This document shows, piece by piece, positions 7,601 to 9,878 of a DNA stretch of 9,878 nucleotides. How positions within the stretch are numbered: position 1 is the first letter of the stretch; each line of letters begins with the position of its first letter. Both the position numbers and the translations under genes were made by a program. Source of the DNA: Acidimicrobiaceae bacterium (lineage in GTDB: Bacteria > Actinomycetota > Acidimicrobiia > Acidimicrobiales > UBA8592); assembly GCA_002703045.1 (NCBI GenBank), contig PAEG01000003.1:1-9878 (forward strand). Direction: 5' to 3'. The notes under the pieces were generated by a model. The model searched no databases. It was not told the origin of the DNA and was given only the letters and a program-made list of their open reading frames with translations.

Positions 7601-8719
7601 CTATTTGCGCTTATTCCAGCTCACCTCTCGTTGTAATTCTTCCTGAACTAGCGGCGACGGATCATCTTTCATATCTCCTATGAGATTGTCCAATTTAAGG
7701 CGCTTTGCCGCCCAAACAGCATGACTACGTATCATATTATCATTGTCACGAAGGTACCGTCTGAGTATTTTTTTCGTCTTTTGCGAAGATCCTTTTGATG
7801 TATTTCCTAAAACGACAAGGGCGTTACGCCGAAGATAGCTTGGATCTCTCTTTGGGATATACCATCTCCCGAATCTTTCTATCAGTTTTTCATCTGACAT
7901 CTCGAGCATCTCATGAATAAAGATTGGGCCACCAAGACTGTTTGACACGGGCTTCTCATGGGCTCTTTCTTCTATTCGGTTTACTGGGCAAGTTATTTGG
8001 CAGTCGTCACAGCCATAGATTCGATCTCCTAGAGCTTCGCGAAATTCTATTGGGAACTGGCCTTCTGATTGCAGGAGCCAAGCTAGACATTTGTTAGCAT
8101 CTAGAACTCCCGGAGCGGTAATTGCCTCGGTTGGGCAAGCTGGAATACATCGCGAGCATGTGCCGCATCCTCTTTCTTCTGGAATGTCAGGAGGAAATTT
8201 TGCATCTGTGATAATTGACCCTAAAACGAACCAGCTTCCCCGATTCGGAAGCAGAAGGTTTGTGTTCTTTCCGTACCAGCCGATACCGGCTCGATAAGCA
8301 GCTTCGCGATCAACGAGGGCGTTGTCATCTATGAGGATTCTTGAATTGAAACCATGTTGATCTAAAAGCTGAACGATTGCCTCCAAGCCGTCCCGTAACA
8401 GCTGGTAATGATCTTCAAGAGCGTATAGGGCTACTTTCCCTAGTGGCTCATTACTATTCGTTACTTTTGGACGCTTGCGCCAGTAGGATCGAGCTCCGAC
8501 GACTAATGTTTCGGCCCCCTCTAGAGTTCTGGTTGGGTCCGTTGAACGTTCTGGGTTTCGATAGGTAAATTGCATGCCCCCATGAAGGCCTTGCCGTTTT
8601 CGTTCAACTAGATGTTTCTTTGTGGAAGTGAAGACCTCTGCTTTAGCAAACCCTACAGAGTCTAGGCCATGCTCTATACCGGTTTTCCGTAGCTCTGTGA
8701 CCGTAGGTATTGAAGGCAT
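7601..8719 (-). CDS. queG: Epoxyqueuosine reductase
   Basis: A 372-residue cobalamin- and iron-sulfur-dependent enzyme that reduces epoxyqueuosine to queuosine in the wobble base of tRNAs, the last step of the pathway. The N-terminal DUF1730 part holds FTYRNPERSTDP (51-62) and RILIDDNALVDREAAYRAGIGWYGKNTN, where Asp131 aligns best with the catalytic acid of the family. Two 4Fe-4S clusters are served by CGTCSRCIPACP (Cys185, 188, 191, 195) and by Cys211 with CDDCQITCPVN (Cys237, 240, 244). The C terminus (about 290-365) has HEAT-like helices with RRNALVVLGN and RSHAVWAAKRL, used by QueG to hold the tRNA. The start is ATG at 8719. The upstream gap is AT-rich and lacks a recognisable Shine-Dalgarno sequence. 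No other queuosine gene lies in the window, so the cell either makes the precursor elsewhere in the genome or salvages it. Confidence 0.95.
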   Translation of the reverse strand: MPSIPTVTELRKTGIEHGLDSVGFAKAEVFTSTKKHLVERKRQGLHGGMQFTYRNPERSTDPTRTLEGAETLVVGARSYWRKRPKVTNSNEPLGKVALYALEDHYQLLRDGLEAIVQLLDQHGFNSRILIDDNALVDREAAYRAGIGWYGKNTNLLLPNRGSWFVLGSIITDAKFPPDIPEERGCGTCSRCIPACPTEAITAPGVLDANKCLAWLLQSEGQFPIEFREALGDRIYGCDDCQITCPVNRIEERAHEKPVSNSLGGPIFIHEMLEMSDEKLIERFGRWYIPKRDPSYLRRNALVVLGNTSKGSSQKTKKILRRYLRDNDNMIRSHAVWAAKRLKLDNLIGDMKDDPSPLVQEELQREVSWNKRK

Positions 8720-8757
8720 TGTTTAATAGTCGCAGATATTTTGCATTATTTGCAGTA

Positions 8758-8970
8758 TTAGTACACAGAGTTTTCACTTTGTTTATGTTGTAACTCTGGC
8801 AAAAGCCCAGCTTTATTCAAAGAACGCATAGAGCGCCATTCTTCCATGCTAATGACAACTGCTTCTTCAGGCTTCCGGTCACAGATATAAGTCACGATGC
8901 AATCTGAGCATGTAACTGTGTCTTTCATAATGCACGTTCTGCAATCAATAGATATGTAGTTTTCTTCCAT
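8758..8970 (-). CDS. Small cysteine-rich protein, possibly metal-binding
   Basis: A 70-residue protein with no family I can name. The N-terminal half carries five cysteines in a compact pattern (Cys10, 13, 21, 24, 30: CRTC, then CSDC, then YIC), which suits zinc or an iron-sulfur cluster. The C-terminal half is helical and charged (EEAVVISMEEWRSMRSLNKAGLLPEL). No signal peptide or membrane segment is visible, so it is probably cytoplasmic. The start is ATG at 8970; CTCCAACC precedes it, with no Shine-Dalgarno, so it may be translated leaderless or by coupling. It lies between a zinc ribbon gene (57-base gap) and queG (38-base gap), in the same direction. The regular CxxC spacing and its place in the gene run argue that it is real. 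A link to queG, an iron-sulfur enzyme, is only suggested by adjacency. Confidence 0.7.
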   Translation of the reverse strand: MEENYISIDCRTCIMKDTVTCSDCIVTYICDRKPEEAVVISMEEWRSMRSLNKAGLLPELQHKQSENSVY

Positions 8971-9027
8971 GGTTGGAGACTACATGTAAGGTGTGACAGT
9001 TTTTTGAGATAACCCGATGGAAAGTAT

Positions 9028-9231
9028 TTATATTTCGACTACGTCTTTACTACTTTCGCACCATCTGCAAATGGAAGACTCGATGGTTTCTTCCAGCGTT
9101 TCTGCATCTTCCACATTTAGTTCACCACCAGTGGTGAAGTGATGAAATTCGCGTACCCTCTCTGTTCGTATAACATCGAATCTTGTTAGGTTTCCGCATG
9201 CTAAGCATTTATACCGTCTGACTTTAGCCAT
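9028..9231 (-). CDS. Small zinc ribbon protein
   Basis: A 67-residue protein with a rubredoxin/zinc-ribbon arrangement: KCLAC (Cys9, Cys12) near the N terminus and CRWC (Cys55, Cys58) near the C terminus. They are separated by strand-forming and acidic segments (RFDVIRTERVREFHHFTTGG, then LNVEDAETLEETIES). Such proteins usually bind one zinc and contact nucleic acid or protein; nothing here identifies the partner. The ATG at 9231 overlaps the end of trpD by 8 bases with GGG 5 bases upstream, indicating translational coupling to trpD; a GTG at 9237 would add two residues. Expression with trpD need not mean a tryptophan role. Confidence 0.75.
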   Translation of the reverse strand: MAKVRRYKCLACGNLTRFDVIRTERVREFHHFTTGGELNVEDAETLEETIESSICRWCESSKDVVEI

Positions 9232-9878
9232 TATCACCCATACTCTTTATAAGTATTTGTAGGCTGTTCAAACATTTGAGAGCAGCTCCGGAATCAATAG
9301 CAGCGTTTGCTCTTTCTACTCCTTCAACAAGATTTTCAGCGATCCCTGCAACGACAAGCCCTGCGCCGGCGTTTAGCGAAATGATGTCTCGTTTAGGGCT
9401 AGGGTCGCCCTGAAGAACCTGGAATGCAATCTGGGCATTCACCTTGGCATCGCCTCCGTGGATCTCTTCTTCGGTTGCTCTCTTTAGACCGACTTGTTCT
9501 GGTGAGACTTGTGAGGTCGTAATACCATCGGGGGTAACAGTGTGAATAGTGTTGGGTCCTGTGATCGATAGTTCATCTAAACCACCATCTCCTGTGACGA
9601 CCATTGCTAGTTCTGTTCCGGTTACTTTAAGGACTTCAGCCATTCGCTTTCCTGTCGCTTCAATAGGAACGCCGATAACTTGGCGCCTAAGTGATGCTGG
9701 GTGTGAAAGGGGTCCTAATAAGTTGAAAACTGTGGGGATTCCCAATTCCATACGCACTTGACTGGCGTGGCGCATTGCTGGATGAAAAGAGCGCGCATAC
9801 GCAAAACCTACTCCTACCTCTTCCACGCAACGTGAGACCTGCTCCGGTGTTAACTCGTTAGCAATGGAAAGCTCTTCG
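9224..9878 (-). CDS. trpD: Anthranilate phosphoribosyltransferase, C-terminal part (5' end outside window)
   Basis: This is the C-terminal 217 codons of TrpD, which joins anthranilate to phosphoribosyl pyrophosphate in tryptophan synthesis. The frame stays open to the window edge: before the GTG at 9826 it reads ELTPEQVSRCVEEVGVGFAYA, the usual family context, so that GTG is internal and the start is outside. Diagnostic segments are FAYARSFHPAMRHASQVRMELG with the anthranilate-contacting Arg, FNLLGPLSHPA, and VVTGDGGLDELSITGPN with the Asp-Glu pair that binds magnesium. The closing LNAGAGLVVAGIAENLVEGVERA helix is also typical. The first domain with the PRPP-binding GTGGD loop would lie beyond base 9878. 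The stop overlaps the zinc ribbon gene by 8 bases. No other trp gene is visible. Confidence 0.95.
   Translation of the reverse strand, partial: EELSIANELTPEQVSRCVEEVGVGFAYARSFHPAMRHASQVRMELGIPTVFNLLGPLSHPASLRRQVIGVPIEATGKRMAEVLKVTGTELAMVVTGDGGLDELSITGPNTIHTVTPDGITTSQVSPEQVGLKRATEEEIHGGDAKVNAQIAFQVLQGDPSPKRDIISLNAGAGLVVAGIAENLVEGVERANAAIDSGAALKCLNSLQILIKSMGDNG

Noticed and set aside
9121..9138. Inverted repeat TTCACCAC-CA-GTGGTGAA
   Set aside because: The 8-base arms are perfect, but the repeat is inside the zinc ribbon coding region (Phe-Thr-Thr-Gly-Gly codons). Arms this length are expected about once by chance in 10 kb, and there is no T tract.

Overview
The window looks like part of the chromosome of an actinobacterium of moderate GC content, plausibly from the Acidimicrobiia or a related free-living lineage; the class is inferred. 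The evidence is an MtrB-type histidine kinase followed by a GerMN lipoprotein (as in mtrAB-lpqB), a PimB'-type mannosyltransferase next to a TB16.3/Rv2185c-like SRPBCC protein and a ROK glucokinase, and frequent GTG/TTG starts. Coding density is very high. No gap between genes exceeds about 60 bases, and I see no tRNA, rRNA, mobile element, CRISPR array or prophage.

Left arm, plus strand (1-3321): the 3' part of a sensor histidine kinase (mtrB-like, cut by the window edge), a small GerMN-domain lipoprotein overlapping it by 4 bases, then glycerol kinase (glpK) 25 bases later from a TTG start with a clear ribosome binding site. The three look co-transcribed. They link an envelope-sensing module to entry of glycerol into phospholipid and central metabolism.

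Right arm, minus strand (9878 down to 3334): nine genes all read leftwards. In transcription order they are trpD (cut by the window edge), a 67-residue zinc ribbon protein, a 70-residue cysteine-rich protein, queG, pimB', a four-helix membrane protein, an SRPBCC lipid-binding-type protein, a ROK glucokinase, and the alanine transaminase alaC. Gaps are 29 to 57 bases and three junctions overlap, so one long transcript or a few nested ones is likely. The arms meet tail to tail with 12 bases between the glpK and alaC stop codons, and no recognisable terminator there.

Nearly everything is housekeeping: envelope signalling, glycerol and glucose phosphorylation, alanine and tryptophan synthesis, the last step of queuosine synthesis, and phosphatidylinositol mannoside-type glycolipid synthesis. 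The least understood parts are the two small cysteine proteins between trpD and queG and the small membrane protein between pimB' and the SRPBCC gene. I found no convincing new defence, mobile or RNA system.
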